Shown: positions 39,309-49,596, counted from the first letter of the stretch. The stretch is 64,000 nt of DNA from Photobacterium alginatilyticum (GCF_009910675.1 NZ_RSEJ01000025.1:41846-105845), one strand, 5' to 3'. Program-made: numbers and translations. Notes: generated by a model from the letters alone, not told the origin.

Positions 39309-40940
39309 TTAGTCTAGCTGCGGGCCGGCGGCAACCAATGCTGCGCCTTCGTCATTATCAGTGTACTTGTCGAAGTTATTGATAAAGCGCTCGGCCAGAT
39401 CCTTCGCCTTGCTTTCCCACTGTAGTGGATCAGTGTAGGTATCGCGAGGGTCAAGGATTGTCGGATCAACACCTGGCAGTGCCGTCGGTACTTCCAGGTT
39501 GAAGATTGGCACATGCTTGGTTTCGGCCGTATCGATAGAACCGTCAAGGATAGCATCGATAATACCGCGGGTATCCTGAATCGAGATACGCTTGCCAGTA
39601 CCGTTCCAGCCAGTGTTGACCAGGTAAGCTTCGGCGCCAGCGGCTTCCATTCGCTTAACCAGTACTTCGGCATACTTGGTTGGATGCAGCGTCAGGAAGG
39701 CATTACCGAAACAGGCCGAGAAGGTTGGCGTCGGCTCGGTGATACCACGCTCAGTACCGGCCAGCTTGGCTGTAAAGCCAGACAGGAAGTGGTACTTGGT
39801 TTGTTCCGGAGTCAGCTTGGATACCGGAGGCAGTACGCCGAATGCATCCGCAGACAGGAAGATCACCTTGTTGGCATGGCCGCCTTTAGACACCGGCTTG
39901 ACGATATTTTCAATGTGGTAGATCGGGTAAGAAACGCGGGTATTCTCCGTCTTCGAGTTGTCATCGAAGTCAATCGCACCATCGGCACGAACGGTAACGT
40001 TCTCGAGCAGGGCATCACGGCGGATCGCATTATAGATGTCTGGCTCAGCTTCTTTAGACAGGTTGATAGTTTTCGCGTAGCAGCCGCCTTCGAAGTTGAA
40101 TACGCCGTTGTCATCCCAGCCGTGCTCGTCATCACCGATCAGGGCGCGCTTAGGATCGGTAGACAGGGTTGTTTTACCGGTGCCTGACAGGCCGAAGAAG
40201 ACAGCAACATCGCCATTTTCACCCATGTTGGCAGAACAGTGCATTGAAGCAATGTCTTTCAGCGGCAGGAAGTAGTTCATCATGGCGAACATACCTTTCT
40301 TCATTTCGCCGCCGTACCAGGTACCGCCAATCAGCTGCATTTTCTCGGTCAGGTTGAAAACAGTAAAGTTTTCAGAATTCATTTCGTGCTCTTCCCATTT
40401 CTGGTTGGTGCACTTCGCTCCGTTCATGACAACAAAGTCAGGCTCGAAACTTTCCAGCTCTTCCTCGCTTGGGCGGATAAACATGTTTTTCACGAAGTGT
40501 GCCTGCCAGGCAACTTCGGTGATAACACGGATGCATAGTCGGGTATCAGGATTGGCACCACAGAAACCGTCAATAACAAACAGGCGTTTGCCAGAAAGCT
40601 GACCGGTGACAAGTTCTTTCAGATCGTTCCACGCTTCCAGACCAATGCTCTTATTATCGTTTTTGCCTTGGTCTGCCCACCATAGGGTATCTTTGGTGGT
40701 GTCATCTTTGACGATGAATTTATCTTTTGGCGAGCGGCCAGTGAAAATACCTGTGTCAACAGAAACGGCGCCCAGCTCTGTTACGATACCTCTTTCATAT
40801 CCTTCCAGCTCTGGTTTGGTCTCCTCTTCGAACAGAACTTCGTAAGACGGGTTACGAACTATTTCTGTAACATTTTTGATACCGTATTTAGATAGATCCA
40901 TATTTTTTGCAACCTTTTTCTCGACGTTCATGACAGTCAT
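39309..40940 (-). CDS. pckA: Phosphoenolpyruvate carboxykinase (ATP)
   Basis: A 543-residue gluconeogenic enzyme (E. coli 540) converting oxaloacetate and ATP to PEP, CO2 and ADP. Visible sites: the oxaloacetate-binding TGRSPKDKF, the P-loop GLSGTGKTTLS, the metal-binding LIGDDEHGWDD and FEGGCYAKTI. The frame opens 16 codons upstream, but MTVMNVEKK has AAGGAG five bases before it. It lies downstream of hslO, with its own terminator. I do not see an unambiguous CRP site in the 319-base gap to hslO (40941-41259), which otherwise holds promoter-like AT-rich sequence and the hslO terminator. Confidence 0.97.
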   Translation of the reverse strand: MTVMNVEKKVAKNMDLSKYGIKNVTEIVRNPSYEVLFEEETKPELEGYERGIVTELGAVSVDTGIFTGRSPKDKFIVKDDTTKDTLWWADQGKNDNKSIGLEAWNDLKELVTGQLSGKRLFVIDGFCGANPDTRLCIRVITEVAWQAHFVKNMFIRPSEEELESFEPDFVVMNGAKCTNQKWEEHEMNSENFTVFNLTEKMQLIGGTWYGGEMKKGMFAMMNYFLPLKDIASMHCSANMGENGDVAVFFGLSGTGKTTLSTDPKRALIGDDEHGWDDNGVFNFEGGCYAKTINLSKEAEPDIYNAIRRDALLENVTVRADGAIDFDDNSKTENTRVSYPIYHIENIVKPVSKGGHANKVIFLSADAFGVLPPVSKLTPEQTKYHFLSGFTAKLAGTERGITEPTPTFSACFGNAFLTLHPTKYAEVLVKRMEAAGAEAYLVNTGWNGTGKRISIQDTRGIIDAILDGSIDTAETKHVPIFNLEVPTALPGVDPTILDPRDTYTDPLQWESKAKDLAERFINNFDKYTDNDEGAALVAAGPQLD

Positions 40941-41194
40941 AGGTGCTCCTTGGGTAAGATGTTGTTTAACTGTTGACCATGCTAGCAACCCTAAAGGGGT
41001 AATTCAGGGAGGTTTATCAAAAATTAACCATTGAAAAGTTACGGCTAAGTAAAAGTTATAGGGAAATTGTAGGTGTGTATTTTACAGTGATGTGAAACGT
41101 TTGCGCTAGCTCCCAAAATTAATATTTCTCTTGAAAAAAGCGGGGGTTAGCGTGTTATTGAGTTTCAGCTGGGCGGGAAAAAGTGTGCTTCAGT

Positions 41195-41225
41195 TAAAAA
41201 AAGAGCCGGAATAAATCCGGCTCTT
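41195..41225 (-). terminator. Terminator after hslO
   Basis: Minus-strand AAGAGCCGGA-TTTAT-TCCGGCTCTT followed by T's. Confidence 0.9.
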
Positions 41226-41259
41226 GTAACTAACTTTCAGAGTTAATACGAGATGATTA

Positions 41260-42138
41260 TTAATGCACCTGATTGCTGTTGTTTTCTGGTGCATTTTCGA
41301 ACAATGCTGCCACGTCAATGCTGTCAAAGTCATAGCTGGTGCCGCAGTAGTCACAGTGCAGTGATACCTTGCCTTCTTCGGCAACAATGCGATCGACTTC
41401 GCTACGCTCAATCGAGCAGATAGCTGAGGCGCTGCGCTCGCGAGAACAGCCACAGTGGAACGCCACGTCTTGCGGCTCGAACAACTGGACGGTTTCCTGG
41501 TGGTAAAGACGGTAAAGGACGTCCTGGGCCTCGAGTGTGAACAGCTCTTCGTTCTTCACGGTTTCGGTCAATTGCTCCAGATGCTCGAAGTCTTCGTCGC
41601 TGCCCTGGCCGTCAGGGAGAACCTGCAACAGCATGCCTGCCGCTTTTGGCTGGCCTTCAACTTCGCCGGTACGCAGCCAGATGCGAGTCTTCAGCTGCTC
41701 CGAGCTTTCGAAGTAGCCTTCCAGGCAGTGTGCCAGGCTGTCACCTTCCAGGCCGACAACGCCCTGGTAGCGTTCACCCTTGTTCGGTGTAATGGTAATG
41801 ACCAGATGGCCCTTGCCCATAAGATCATGGATATTGCCGGTTGCCGGAACGTCGCCATCCCAGCGTGCCACGCCACGCAGCTTCTGATCGTGATCGCCGT
41901 TGATCACAGCCAGTTTCACCGGGCCGTCACCCTGCAGCTGAACGGTAATAGAGCCTTCGAACTTCAGCGTTGCGGTTAGCAGGCTGGTGGCGACAAGCAG
42001 TTCACCCAGCAGTGTCTGGACCGGAGCCGGGTATTCCTTGCTGGAAATGATTTGCTGATATGTCTCGTTCAGCTGAACAAGTTCACCACGTACAGATACA
42101 CCGTCAAACAGGTAACGGTACAGACTATCGTTTGTCAT
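41260..42138 (-). CDS. hslO: Redox-regulated chaperone Hsp33
   Basis: A 292-residue cytoplasmic chaperone activated by oxidation. The C-terminal zinc switch is complete: C229, C231, C262 and C265 (CGC ... CDYC), the family pattern. GDGPVKLAVINGDHDQKLRGVAR is split in the N-terminal chaperone core. Reduced, zinc-bound Hsp33 is inactive; peroxide plus unfolding releases zinc and exposes its client-binding surface. It follows hslR after 26 bases on the same strand, matching the E. coli hslR-hslO-pckA order. Confidence 0.96.
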   Translation of the reverse strand: MTNDSLYRYLFDGVSVRGELVQLNETYQQIISSKEYPAPVQTLLGELLVATSLLTATLKFEGSITVQLQGDGPVKLAVINGDHDQKLRGVARWDGDVPATGNIHDLMGKGHLVITITPNKGERYQGVVGLEGDSLAHCLEGYFESSEQLKTRIWLRTGEVEGQPKAAGMLLQVLPDGQGSDEDFEHLEQLTETVKNEELFTLEAQDVLYRLYHQETVQLFEPQDVAFHCGCSRERSASAICSIERSEVDRIVAEEGKVSLHCDYCGTSYDFDSIDVAALFENAPENNSNQVH

Positions 42139-42164
42139 CTTTTATATACTCCAGCAGGTAAAAT

Positions 42165-42572
42165 TTAGTTACTGCTCTTAAACTTAATTATATTGCGTCG
42201 CTGCTTTTTATCAGGACGCTTGTCAGGGCTCGGGCTGCCGAAGGCATTGAGCTTGCGCATTTGGGCATGCTGTTCACGCTGTTTGATACTGTCAGCGGTT
42301 TCCTGGTATAGCGTTTGTGCTTCGGGAGCGCCCCGGCGGTTGTCGGACAGTTTGGCTATGATGATGGTTTTTTCATCGCTGCCCTGTCTCAGGCGAATTT
42401 CCGCCCCGACCTCGACCAGCTTGCTTGGCTTGGAGCGCTGGCCGTTATAGTGCACTTTGCCGCCGTCAATCATATTACGGGCGATTGAGCGGGTTTTGTA
42501 GAACCGGGCGGCCCATAGCCATTTATCGAGGCGTACCTGGAGAGTGCCGGAATCTGATGATTGCTGTCCCAT
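42165..42572 (-). CDS. hslR: Ribosome-associated heat-shock protein Hsp15
   Basis: A 135-residue S4-domain RNA-binding protein (E. coli 133): VRLDKWLWAARFYKTRSIA at about 14-32, then a basic tail (SPDKRPDKKQRRNIIKFKS). It binds free 50S subunits carrying a nascent chain and helps rescue them after heat shock. The frame extends 13 codons upstream, but MGQQSSDSG has AAGGAG six bases before it. First gene of an operon with hslO; divergent from gspC. Confidence 0.93.
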   Translation of the reverse strand: MGQQSSDSGTLQVRLDKWLWAARFYKTRSIARNMIDGGKVHYNGQRSKPSKLVEVGAEIRLRQGSDEKTIIIAKLSDNRRGAPEAQTLYQETADSIKQREQHAQMRKLNAFGSPSPDKRPDKKQRRNIIKFKSSN

Positions 42573-42845
42573 AACGTGCTCCTTACCCACAATGGGCGCT
42601 AAAAATACCACAATGCAATAACAGCGTCAGCTCTACTAAATGGTGATATGAGATCGTATTTTCAACAGCAAATGGAGAATAAATCGCTCATAATAGCTAG
42701 TCTATTGAAACTAGATGTATTTTTTCCGTGATTTGTTTTGGTATATTGAACCTTTTTGAGAGCAAATTACTGCCGTTTTCTTCACTAACGGGTATTCTAT
42801 TGATAGCCGACCGATAATTCATCGGCATTATTAATCCCAAGGATA

Positions 42846-43742
42846 ATGGATTTCAACATGGTTGCAGCAAATTGGTTGGGAACGCTTCAGACTAAGCGCC
42901 CGATGTCAGTCACGACACTCACCCGGATATTAACCTGGCTGTTGGTCGTGTTGCTGGCATGGATTTTGGGTCGTCTGGTGTGGTCGGTAATCCAGCCAGC
43001 AACGGCTCCCTCCCAGTGGCAGGCGCAAACTGTTTCTGTCTCGTCAGCGAACCGCTCGGGGTTTCAGGTGTCTGATGTATTGGGAATGAATCTGTTTGGC
43101 CGTTATCAGCAAAATGCACCGGTAGTCAAAAAAGAGCCGGTAAAACAGGATGCGCCGCAAACACGTCTTAATCTGACTCTGGTTGGAGTAGTGGCAAGCT
43201 CTAACCCGCAAACCAGCCTGGCGGTTATTACCCACCGTGGCAAACAGAATACGTACGGGCTGAACGAAGCGATCGAGGGAACCCGGGCGACGTTGCAGGC
43301 CGTTTACGCTGATCGGGTGATCATTCGAAACAGTGGCCGGGACGAAACCCTGATGCTTGACGGGATAAAATTTAGCAAAAGCCAGCCGCGCCAGGTTGCG
43401 GTGAAACCGGCCCCCAAATCCTCGGCCCCTTCTTCTCAGCTGGGCAGAATCAAGCAGGAGATCCTCGAAAAGCCGCAGACTCTGTTTAGCTATATTCGTC
43501 TGTCGCAGGTCAAGCGGGACGGGCAGCTGGCTGGCTACCGGGTCAATCCGGGTAAAGAGCGGGCGCTATTCGATGCGGTAGGGCTGAAGGCCAACGATCT
43601 GGCTGTGAGCCTCAACGGTAACGATCTGACCGATCCCGCTGTTATGGCGAAGCTTTGGACGGAGCTATCACAGGCAACTGATTTTACTTTGACAGTAGAA
43701 CGTGAAGGCCAGTTACACGATATTTATATTGAGTTGCGCTAG
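42846..43742 (+). CDS. gspC: Type II secretion inner-membrane protein GspC
   Basis: A 298-residue bitopic protein: a short cytoplasmic tail, one membrane helix (about 29-48), then the HR domain (LNLTLVGVVASSNPQTSLAVI) that contacts the secretin, and a C-terminal PDZ-like region (GYRVNPGKERALFDAVGLKANDLAV in two stretches). It links the outer-membrane pore to the inner platform. First gene of the gspC-N operon. The ATG at 42846 is only two bases from AAGGA, so the ATG at 42858 is an alternative. Confidence 0.93.
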   Translation: MDFNMVAANWLGTLQTKRPMSVTTLTRILTWLLVVLLAWILGRLVWSVIQPATAPSQWQAQTVSVSSANRSGFQVSDVLGMNLFGRYQQNAPVVKKEPVKQDAPQTRLNLTLVGVVASSNPQTSLAVITHRGKQNTYGLNEAIEGTRATLQAVYADRVIIRNSGRDETLMLDGIKFSKSQPRQVAVKPAPKSSAPSSQLGRIKQEILEKPQTLFSYIRLSQVKRDGQLAGYRVNPGKERALFDAVGLKANDLAVSLNGNDLTDPAVMAKLWTELSQATDFTLTVEREGQLHDIYIELR

Positions 43743-43783
43743 TGGCTGACAGGCAATAACGCGACATAAAGCAGGAGTTTTTT

Positions 43784-45793
43784 GTGAAAAAATGGATGGG
43801 TAAACGCGCCCTGTTGCTGGCCGGGAGTTTGTTGTGCAGTTCCGCACTGGCAAATGACTTTAGTGCCAGCTTCAAAGGAACCGATATTCAGGAATTCATT
43901 AATATTGTTGGGCGCAATCTGCAGAAAACGATCATTGTTGACCCTGCTGTTCGCGGTCAGGTAAATGTTCGCAGTTATGATTTGCTGAATGACGAGCAGT
44001 ATTATCAGTTTTTCCTCAATGTACTGGAAGTCTACGGTTTTGCCGTTGTCGAAATGGATAACGGGGTGCTGAAGGTCATTCGTGACAAGGATGCGAAGAT
44101 TTCAGCCATTCCTGTGGTCGGTAGCAAAGATCAGATCAAGGGCGATCAGGTGGTCACTCGTGTCATTGCCGTTCGTAATGTCTCGGTCCGGGAGCTGTCT
44201 CCGCTGCTTCGCCAGCTTAATGACAATGCCGGTGCGGGTAACGTAGTGCATTATGACCCGGCCAATATCATTATGATCACCGGCCGTGCTGCAGTGGTCA
44301 ATCGCCTGGCCGAAATCATTGAGCGTGTTGACCGTGCCGGTGACAAAGAGATTGACGTGGTTGAGTTAAACAACGCCTCGGCTGCGGAAATGGTGCGTAT
44401 TGTTGATGCACTCAATAAGTCTGCTGATTCCAAGTCTACCCCACAGTTCCTGCAGCCGAAATTGGTCGCCGACGAGCGAACCAATGCGGTATTGCTATCG
44501 GGCGATCCTAAGGTGCGTAATCGCCTCAAACGCCTGATCCGCCAGCTCGACAAGGAAATGGCCACCTCGGGCAATAACCGGGTTGTGTACCTCAAGTATG
44601 CCAATGCCGAAGAAATGGTCGATGTGCTGAAAGGGGTATCGGACAACCTGCAGGCCGAGAAGCAAGGCGGCAGCAAGAAAACCTCTGGTAGTAACGCCGA
44701 AGTGATGATCTCGGCTCACGTCGATACCAACTCCCTGATCCTGACTGCGCCGCCAGATATCATGCGCGCACTGGAGAATATCATTGCTCAGCTGGACATC
44801 CGTCGCGCACAGGTACTGATTGAGGCGATGATCGTCGAATTGGCCGAAGGTGACGGGGTCAACTTCGGTGTTCAGTGGGGCTCATTGGATGGCGGTGTGA
44901 TTCAGTTTGGTAACTCCGGGATCCCTATTTCTCAGTATGCGATTGGTTTGCAAGAAGCAGAAGATGTCAAAGGAACAACCGTTACAGACTCTAATGGCAA
45001 TATTACGGTTAACCCTGATCAAAAAGGTGACTTCTCTACCTTGGGCAAAGTGCTGGGCGGCGTAAATGGTGCCGCAATGGGCATTGTGATGGGCGACTGG
45101 ACGGCGCTGGTGAATGCCGTGGCTTCGGATCGTAACTCAAACATATTGTCTTCGCCGAGTATTACGGTAATGGATAACGGCGAGGCATCCTTTATCGTCG
45201 GTGAGGAAGTACCGGTCGTGACCGGCTCGACCTCCAGCTCGAATAACGACAACCCGTTCCAGACCGTTGAGCGTAAGGAAGTCGGGATCAAGCTGAATGT
45301 GGTGCCGCAGATCAACGAGGGGGATTCTGTCCAGCTGAAAATCGAGCAGGAAGTCTCCAACGTTCTTGGTGCCGAAGGCGCGGTCGACGTGCGTTTCTCC
45401 AAACGTCAGCTAACCACCTCTGTATTGGTGCAGGATGGCCAGATGATTGCACTGGGCGGCCTGATCCAGGAGCAGGTGGACGAAAGCGAGCAGAAAATTC
45501 CAATCTTGGGCGACATCCCTATTCTCGGCCACCTGTTTAAGTCGACCAATACCACCAAGTCTAAAACCAACCTGATGGTATTTATTAAGCCGACTATTAT
45601 TCGCGATGGTGTGACGGCGGACGGCATTACCCAGCGCAAATACAACTATATTCGTGCCGAGCAGCTCTATCGTGCCGATAAAGGGTTGCGGTTGATGCCT
45701 GATACCCAGACGCCGGTACTGCCGAAGTACGGTGAAGATATTTCACTGCCGCCGGAAGTGCGTGCCTTTGTTGCCCAGTTGGAGACGCAGTAA
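43784..45793 (+). CDS. gspD: Type II secretion secretin GspD
   Basis: A 669-residue outer-membrane secretin. The signal peptide (KKWMGKRALLLAGSLLCSSALA) is followed by the N0 domain (FSASFKGTDIQEFINIVGRNL), N1-N3 repeats, and the pore domain with VPVVTGS and the conserved secretin signature near VGIKLNVVPQINEGD. It starts at GTG with AGGAG six bases upstream. The stop TAATG overlaps gspE by one base. It forms the exit channel for folded proteins. Confidence 0.97.
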   Translation: MKKWMGKRALLLAGSLLCSSALANDFSASFKGTDIQEFINIVGRNLQKTIIVDPAVRGQVNVRSYDLLNDEQYYQFFLNVLEVYGFAVVEMDNGVLKVIRDKDAKISAIPVVGSKDQIKGDQVVTRVIAVRNVSVRELSPLLRQLNDNAGAGNVVHYDPANIIMITGRAAVVNRLAEIIERVDRAGDKEIDVVELNNASAAEMVRIVDALNKSADSKSTPQFLQPKLVADERTNAVLLSGDPKVRNRLKRLIRQLDKEMATSGNNRVVYLKYANAEEMVDVLKGVSDNLQAEKQGGSKKTSGSNAEVMISAHVDTNSLILTAPPDIMRALENIIAQLDIRRAQVLIEAMIVELAEGDGVNFGVQWGSLDGGVIQFGNSGIPISQYAIGLQEAEDVKGTTVTDSNGNITVNPDQKGDFSTLGKVLGGVNGAAMGIVMGDWTALVNAVASDRNSNILSSPSITVMDNGEASFIVGEEVPVVTGSTSSSNNDNPFQTVERKEVGIKLNVVPQINEGDSVQLKIEQEVSNVLGAEGAVDVRFSKRQLTTSVLVQDGQMIALGGLIQEQVDESEQKIPILGDIPILGHLFKSTNTTKSKTNLMVFIKPTIIRDGVTADGITQRKYNYIRAEQLYRADKGLRLMPDTQTPVLPKYGEDISLPPEVRAFVAQLETQ

Positions 45794-47295
45794 TGGACGC
45801 TGATACTCCGGTAACGGCATTCCAGCCCTTGTTCCGGTTGCCATTTTCCTTTGCCAAGCGCCACCGGGTGGTGCTGGAGGCCGCTGAGCAGGGTTGGGTT
45901 CTGTTCTACAGTGGCCAACTGGCGGCACCGGTACTGGCGGAAGTCCGCCGGGTTGCCGGTGGGGCGTTTATCCCGCAGGCGCTTAGCGACAAAGAGTTCG
46001 AGCTCAAGCTGACCGAGGTCTATCAGCGGGACTCGTCGGAAGCCCGTCAGCTGATGGAGGATCTGGGCTCTGACAGTGATGACTTCTTCTCGCTGGCTGA
46101 AGAGCTGCCGGAAACCGAAGACTTGCTGGAATCTGAAGACGATGCCCCGATCATTAAGTTGATCAATGCAATGCTGGCAGAGGCGATTAAAGAAGCGGCG
46201 TCGGATATTCATATCGAGACCTTCGAGAAAGTACTGTCTATCCGTTTTCGGGTTGACGGTGTGTTGCGCGAAGTGCTGCAGCCGAGCCGTAAGCTGGCTC
46301 CGTTATTGGTCTCACGGATTAAGGTCATGGCTAGGCTTGATATCGCCGAGAAACGGGTCCCGCAGGATGGCCGTATCTCGCTGCGTATCGGTGGCCGGGC
46401 CGTCGATGTACGTGTCTCGACAATGCCGTCGTCACACGGCGAGCGGGTGGTGTTGCGTCTGCTTGACAAGAATGCAACCCGACTTGATCTGCATAGCTTG
46501 GGGATGACCCCGGGCAACCATAAAAACTTCCAGCATATTATCCAGCGCCCGCACGGGATCATTTTGGTTACCGGCCCGACAGGTTCGGGTAAGTCGACCA
46601 CCCTGTATGCCGGTTTGCAGGAGCTTAACGGTCAGGAGCGTAATATCCTGACTGTCGAAGACCCGATTGAATTTGATATTGACGGTATCGGTCAGACCCA
46701 GGTTAACGCCAAGGTCGATATGACCTTTGCCCGTGGTCTGAGGGCGATTTTGCGTCAGGATCCGGATGTCGTCATGGTCGGGGAAATCCGAGATCTGGAA
46801 ACGGCCTCGATTGCCGTGCAGGCCTCGCTGACCGGTCACATGGTGCTGTCTACCCTGCACACCAATACCGCGGTTGGTGCCATCACCCGTTTGCGGGACA
46901 TGGGCATTGAACCGTTTCTGGTGTCGTCTTCCCTGTTGGGTGTATTGGCCCAGCGTTTGGTGCGAACACTGTGTAAAAGCTGCCGTGAGCCTTATGAAGC
47001 GGATGCCGAGCAGAAGAAGCTGTTTGGTTTGTCCGAGTTTGAACCACTGACGCTATACCGTGCCGTTGGCTGTGAAGCCTGTAACAACAAGGGGTACCGG
47101 GGACGAACCGGTATTCATGAGCTGTTGATGATCGATGACAACGTGCAGGAGCTGATCCATGCCGAAGTCGGTGAGCTGGCGATTGAAAAAGCCATTCGGG
47201 CACATACGCCAAGTATTCGTGATGACGGTCTGGAAAAAGTGAAGGCAGGTGTCACCACCCTTGAAGAAGTGATGCGAGTCACCAGGGAGGGGTAA
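45793..47295 (+). CDS. gspE: Type II secretion ATPase GspE
   Basis: A 500-residue cytoplasmic secretion ATPase (V. cholerae EpsE 503). Walker A GPTGSGKST is at 261-269, Asp-box residues are in LTVEDPIEFDI, Walker B is VVMVGEIRDLETA, and a four-cysteine zinc module (CKSC ... CEAC) lies near 395-436. It powers pseudopilus assembly and binds GspL at the inner membrane. The start overlaps the gspD stop; gspF follows three bases after its stop. Confidence 0.97.
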   Translation: MDADTPVTAFQPLFRLPFSFAKRHRVVLEAAEQGWVLFYSGQLAAPVLAEVRRVAGGAFIPQALSDKEFELKLTEVYQRDSSEARQLMEDLGSDSDDFFSLAEELPETEDLLESEDDAPIIKLINAMLAEAIKEAASDIHIETFEKVLSIRFRVDGVLREVLQPSRKLAPLLVSRIKVMARLDIAEKRVPQDGRISLRIGGRAVDVRVSTMPSSHGERVVLRLLDKNATRLDLHSLGMTPGNHKNFQHIIQRPHGIILVTGPTGSGKSTTLYAGLQELNGQERNILTVEDPIEFDIDGIGQTQVNAKVDMTFARGLRAILRQDPDVVMVGEIRDLETASIAVQASLTGHMVLSTLHTNTAVGAITRLRDMGIEPFLVSSSLLGVLAQRLVRTLCKSCREPYEADAEQKKLFGLSEFEPLTLYRAVGCEACNNKGYRGRTGIHELLMIDDNVQELIHAEVGELAIEKAIRAHTPSIRDDGLEKVKAGVTTLEEVMRVTREG

Positions 47296-47298
47296 CAG

Positions 47299-48519
47299 AT
47301 GGCTGCGTTTGAATATAAGGCGCTCGATAGTAAGGGGCGGCAAAAAAAAGGTGTACTGGAGGGCGATACAGCCCGGCAGATACGCCAGCAACTGCGGGAG
47401 CAGGGGCTGATCCCGATTGATGTCGCCCAGACCCATGAGCGGGAAAAAAAGAAAGCCAGTGGTGGCTTCCAGCTACGTCGTGGGATCAGTACTACCGAGT
47501 TGTCACTGATCACCCGCCAGTTGGCGACCTTGGTGCAGGCCTCGATGCCGCTGGAAGAGTGTCTCAAGGCCGTTGCCGAACAGAGTGAAAAGCCGCGGCT
47601 GAAGAACATGCTGCTGGCGGTCCGTTCGCGGGTTGTCGAGGGCTATACCCTGTCAGATAGCATGGCTGAATATCCGCATATCTTTGATCAGCTGTTTCGC
47701 GCCATGGTGGCTGCCGGTGAGAAATCAGGCCACCTTGATACGGTATTGAACCGCCTGGCGGACTATACCGAAAACCGCCAGCAGATGCGGAGCAAACTGC
47801 AGCAGGCAATGATTTACCCGACCATGCTCACTTTGGTTGCCGTATCCGTCGTTGCCTTTTTGCTGGCAACTGTGGTGCCCAAGATCGTGGATCAGTTTGT
47901 CCAGATGGGTCAGCAGTTGCCGACGATCACCGAGGTGTTGCTGGCGGCCAGTAATTTCGTTCAGAACTGGGGGCTGGTCGTCCTGATCGCGATTGTCAGC
48001 CTGATAATGCTGCTCAAGGCGGCGCTGAGGAAACCGGATTTTCGCCTGCGCTGGGACCGCTGGGTTATGGGGTTGCCCGTGATTGGTAAGGTTGCCCGCG
48101 GCCTGAATACCTCGCGTTTTGCCCGTACCCTGTCTATTTGTACATCCAGTGCGATCCCGCTGCTTGACGGCATGAAGGTCGCCTCGGATGTGATGACCAA
48201 TACCTGGGTCAACAAGCAGGTGCTTGAAGCGGCCGACAAGGTCCGCGAAGGTGCAAGCCTGCGTGTTTCCCTCGAACAAACCAAGCTCTTTCCGCCAATG
48301 ATGCTGCACATGATTGCCAGTGGCGAGCGCAGTGGTGAGCTAGAGCAGATGTTAACCCGGGCTGCCGACAACCAGGACCGTGACTTTGAGTCTCTGGTGA
48401 ATATGGCGCTGGGGATTTTTGAACCCTTACTAATCGTCGCCATGGCCGGCATCGTGATGTTTATCGTGATTGCTACCCTGATGCCGATTATTGCTTTGAA
48501 CAACATGGTTGGTATGTAG
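47299..48519 (+). CDS. gspF: Type II secretion platform protein GspF
   Basis: A 406-residue inner-membrane protein with two homologous cytoplasmic T2SSF domains and three hydrophobic segments (about 170-193, 220-240 and 375-400). MAAFEYKALDSKGRQKKGVLEG is split as the family's N-terminal signature. It forms the platform on which the pseudopilus grows. GGAGGGG precedes its ATG. Confidence 0.96.
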   Translation: MAAFEYKALDSKGRQKKGVLEGDTARQIRQQLREQGLIPIDVAQTHEREKKKASGGFQLRRGISTTELSLITRQLATLVQASMPLEECLKAVAEQSEKPRLKNMLLAVRSRVVEGYTLSDSMAEYPHIFDQLFRAMVAAGEKSGHLDTVLNRLADYTENRQQMRSKLQQAMIYPTMLTLVAVSVVAFLLATVVPKIVDQFVQMGQQLPTITEVLLAASNFVQNWGLVVLIAIVSLIMLLKAALRKPDFRLRWDRWVMGLPVIGKVARGLNTSRFARTLSICTSSAIPLLDGMKVASDVMTNTWVNKQVLEAADKVREGASLRVSLEQTKLFPPMMLHMIASGERSGELEQMLTRAADNQDRDFESLVNMALGIFEPLLIVAMAGIVMFIVIATLMPIIALNNMVGM

Positions 48520-48543
48520 TTTTTTCTTTTGGAGGTCTTTTCA

Positions 48544-48978
48544 ATGCAACGCAAACAACGCGGCTTTACGCTGCTGGAAGTGATGGTAGTTATTGTTATC
48601 TTGGGGGTACTGGCCAGCTTGGTTGTTCCGAATCTGTTAGGTAACAAAGAGAAAGCCGATCAGCAGAAAGTGGTTACTGATATCAGTGCGCTGGAGCAGG
48701 CGCTGGATATGTACAAGCTGGACAACAGTGTGTACCCGAATACCGATCAGGGGCTGGATGCGCTGGTGACCAAGCCGTCGTCAAGCCCGGAACCTCGTAA
48801 CTACCGTGACGGTGGTTATATCAAACGTCTGCCGAAAGATCCGTGGGGCAATGAGTACAACTACGTGATGCCGGGCGAAAATGGTGCTGTGGATATCTTC
48901 AGCCTGGGTGCTGACGGTCAGGACGGTGGTGAAGGCGTGAATACCGATATCGGTAACTGGAACATGCTGGACTTCTAA
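48544..48978 (+). CDS. gspG: Major pseudopilin GspG
   Basis: A 144-residue type IV pilin-like protein. Prepilin peptidase should cut after Gly7 (MQRKQRG / FTLLEVMVVIVILG). The C-terminal calcium-binding region DIFSLGADGQDGGEG is present. It polymerises into the pseudopilus. A TTG five codons upstream opens the longest frame, but the ATG with GGAGG eight bases before it is clearly right. Confidence 0.97.
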   Translation: MQRKQRGFTLLEVMVVIVILGVLASLVVPNLLGNKEKADQQKVVTDISALEQALDMYKLDNSVYPNTDQGLDALVTKPSSSPEPRNYRDGGYIKRLPKDPWGNEYNYVMPGENGAVDIFSLGADGQDGGEGVNTDIGNWNMLDF

Positions 48979-49005
48979 GCGCTGATTGACTCAGAGACGA
49001 ATTGA

Positions 49006-49596
49006 ATGAAGAAACGTGCAGCAGGTTTTACCTTAATTGAAATTCTACTGGTGCTGGTATTGCTTGCAACCAGTGCGGTGGCGGTGATCGTTACATTGCC
49101 GGAGAGTCAGGAAGACAAGGTAAAAGAAGAGGCTGCACGTTTTCATCATCTGGTTCAGCTATTGGGCGAGGACGCCCTGCTTAACGGCATCGACTATGGC
49201 GTCCGGATCGAGCGAAATCGTTATCAGTTTCTTCAGCTAACCAGTCAGGACTGGCAACCGATACAGGAGTCTCGTTTTTTCACTGAGGTTGAAATGGACG
49301 AGGACATAAAGCTGATAGTCGAAATCGGCGGCTATTCCTGGCAGGACAAGGATCGCTTGTTCAAACCGGGTTCGCTGTTCGACGAAGACTTGTTTGCTGA
49401 GCAAACTGACAAGAAGAAAATTAAGCCGCCGCAAGTGGTTGTGATGGCCAGCGGCGAATACACCCCTTTTAGCCTTGAGTTCGAGGTTGACGGGGAAAAT
49501 CAGTTCTGGCGGGTTCAGGCTGACGAGCTGGGGCAGCTGTTTTTGCTGGCACCCGGTGAAACAGTCGAAAGCCAGACAAAAAGGACGACGCGATGA
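49006..49596 (+). CDS. gspH: Minor pseudopilin GspH
   Basis: A 196-residue prepilin, cleavage after Gly7 (MKKRAAG / FTLIEILLVL), with the hydrophobic helix to about residue 30. The globular part is typical in size for GspH. It overlaps gspI by four bases (ATGA). Confidence 0.93.
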   Translation: MKKRAAGFTLIEILLVLVLLATSAVAVIVTLPESQEDKVKEEAARFHHLVQLLGEDALLNGIDYGVRIERNRYQFLQLTSQDWQPIQESRFFTEVEMDEDIKLIVEIGGYSWQDKDRLFKPGSLFDEDLFAEQTDKKKIKPPQVVVMASGEYTPFSLEFEVDGENQFWRVQADELGQLFLLAPGETVESQTKRTTR